64,000 bases of DNA from Prevotella sp. (GTDB taxonomy: Bacteria > Bacteroidota > Bacteroidia > Bacteroidales > Bacteroidaceae): the NCBI GenBank assembly GCA_017619445.1, contig JAFZSI010000010.1, positions 62,001 to 126,000 on the forward strand. Direction: 5' to 3'. The notes below the pieces were generated by a model. The model was not told the DNA's origin and did not search any database. It saw nothing but the letters and a program-made list of their open reading frames with translations. Positions 63,305-64,000 of the stretch are shown here, in pieces. Each line of letters begins with the position of its first letter. Positions within the stretch are counted from its first letter, which is position 1. The position numbers were made by a program, and so were the translations under genes.

Positions 63305-64000
63305 TCACCACAAATCCACCAACTTTCTTACCCAGTGGAATAAAGGGCCTGTCTCTATATGACTTAATCGTGCCGCTTTCTTTAATGCCTTATATGGCCA
63401 GTGTTCATGGTCCAACCTTCTGACGACATAATAGAAACCAGTTGTAATTAAGAAACCAACCACAACGACAACCACCAACTGATCCATAGCACCACCACCA
63501 AGCTGATAGGTGATAAACCAGCATAGAATATTAAAGCTATTCAGCGACAATACGCAGAAAGTGGTACCAATATGTGAGAAGCCCATCTCAATGAATAGGT
63601 GGTGCAAATGCGATTTGTCTGCATGGAAAGGCGAGATTCCTTTCATAATGCGTCCTGTCATGACACGTAAAGTGTCGAAAACCGGCACAGAAAGAACAGA
63701 TAACGGGAAGGCTATTGCACCCATGTTGGTAAAGTTATATGCTACCCGCGAATTTTTGTCAATGATATGCATCACGAAAATGGTCATCACCATACCCATC
63801 ATCAACGTGCCACCATCACCAATGAACATCTTTGTCTTCTGTCCAAACACGTTGTGAAAGAAAAACGGAAGCAGGGCACCCAGGCAAAGAGCCGCTAAAA
63901 CGGTCATCGTTCCGTCTTTCGACAAGAAGAAAGCCATGCCAAAGATGGCACAAGCCATCACACAGAATCCTGATGACAAACCGTCAACTCCATCAATCAT
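63305..64000 (-). CDS. WecA/MraY-type sugar-phosphate transferase, 3' part
   Basis: The C-terminal 231 residues of a leftward gene; the ATG at the very window edge is internal (IDGVDGLSSGF is mid-protein in this family). Several membrane helices; the motifs IDGVDGLSSG, FIGDGGTLMMG and HADKSHLHHLF are those of glycosyltransferase family 4 (WecA/MraY). These enzymes load N-acetyl-hexosamine-1-phosphate on undecaprenyl phosphate, starting O-antigen or capsule repeat units. The H-rich motif fits the WecA branch. It is convergent with the HAD-like gene, and belongs with rmlA and the Wzc-type gene in polysaccharide synthesis. Confidence 0.88.
   Translation of the reverse strand: MIDGVDGLSSGFCVMACAIFGMAFFLSKDGTMTVLAALCLGALLPFFFHNVFGQKTKMFIGDGGTLMMGMVMTIFVMHIIDKNSRVAYNFTNMGAIAFPLSVLSVPVFDTLRVMTGRIMKGISPFHADKSHLHHLFIEMGFSHIGTTFCVLSLNSFNILCWFITYQLGGGAMDQLVVVVVVGFLITTGFYYVVRRLDHEHWPYKALKKAARLSHIETGPLFHWVRKLVDLW

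Noticed and set aside
1-64000. Insertion sequence, prophage or integrative element
   Set aside because: No transposase, integrase, phage or conjugation gene and no attachment-site-like duplication was found; interspersed repeats here carry no coding capacity.

Overview
This 64 kb window is chromosomal DNA of a Bacteroidales bacterium, most like the Prevotella/Segatella group. The reasons are: promoters of the Bacteroidota type (-7 box TAnnTTTG, often with a TTTG about 19-20 nt upstream), a hybrid two-component regulator, TonB-type outer-membrane proteins with carboxypeptidase-like N-domains, sorting-signal-like C-termini of the type IX secretion kind, rubrerythrins, M49 dipeptidyl-peptidase, a Na+-pumping decarboxylase set and methylmalonyl-CoA mutase. 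The genus is an inference. I see no tRNA, rRNA, transposase, phage gene or CRISPR array.

Layout. 1-5.2 kb: the 5' end of mutA, a divergent AspT/YidE-type transporter, and gamma, biotin-carrier and beta subunits of a Na+-translocating decarboxylase. These belong to succinate/propionate metabolism; the carboxyltransferase subunit is not here. 5.5-16.1 kb: a LuxR-type regulator, a leftward operon (serine hydrolase, unknown secreted protein, GH3 glucosidase) and a divergent hybrid two-component regulator that probably controls it. 16.1-19.3 kb: a gene-free stretch with two possible small RNAs, then maf, kdsC, a DUF2520-type protein and a nitroreductase. 19.8-27 kb: a FemAB/GNAT-like protein, a TonB-dependent receptor joined to a TPR/LuxR membrane regulator, a signal-peptide remnant, and three tandem paralogous small lipoproteins in visibly AT-richer DNA. 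27-35.6 kb: leftward housekeeping genes (PLP homeostasis protein, DUF4494, reverse rubrerythrin, hisS, purA, fur-like, AlkD-like, DPP III, AraC-like). 36-45.9 kb: a secreted pair with a PL1 pectate lyase, dcuB, uxaC and ansA (pectin/uronate and aspartate/fumarate use), a second rubrerythrin and an AraC regulator. 46-53.6 kb: dapA, truA, a LytTR membrane regulator divergent from an outer-membrane barrel protein, and an ECF sigma factor with a membrane partner. 53.9-64 kb: an M6 protease, rny-zapA-coiled-coil, an unknown protein, then rmlA, a Wzc-type tyrosine kinase, an HAD-like protein and a WecA/MraY-type transferase (polysaccharide synthesis).

The least ordinary content is between the genes. 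One interspersed family combines a TTTTCTAGAAAA palindrome with 21-bp tandem units at six loci; paired palindromes sit 85 or 127 bp apart (85 + 2x21). A second family is a mosaic of short low-complexity modules in a conserved order, present in most leftover gaps. Copies of it are read in frame inside uxaC and the LytTR gene, a related GC-rich piece lies inside the LuxR-type gene, and such tracts form the C-terminal tails of several other proteins.
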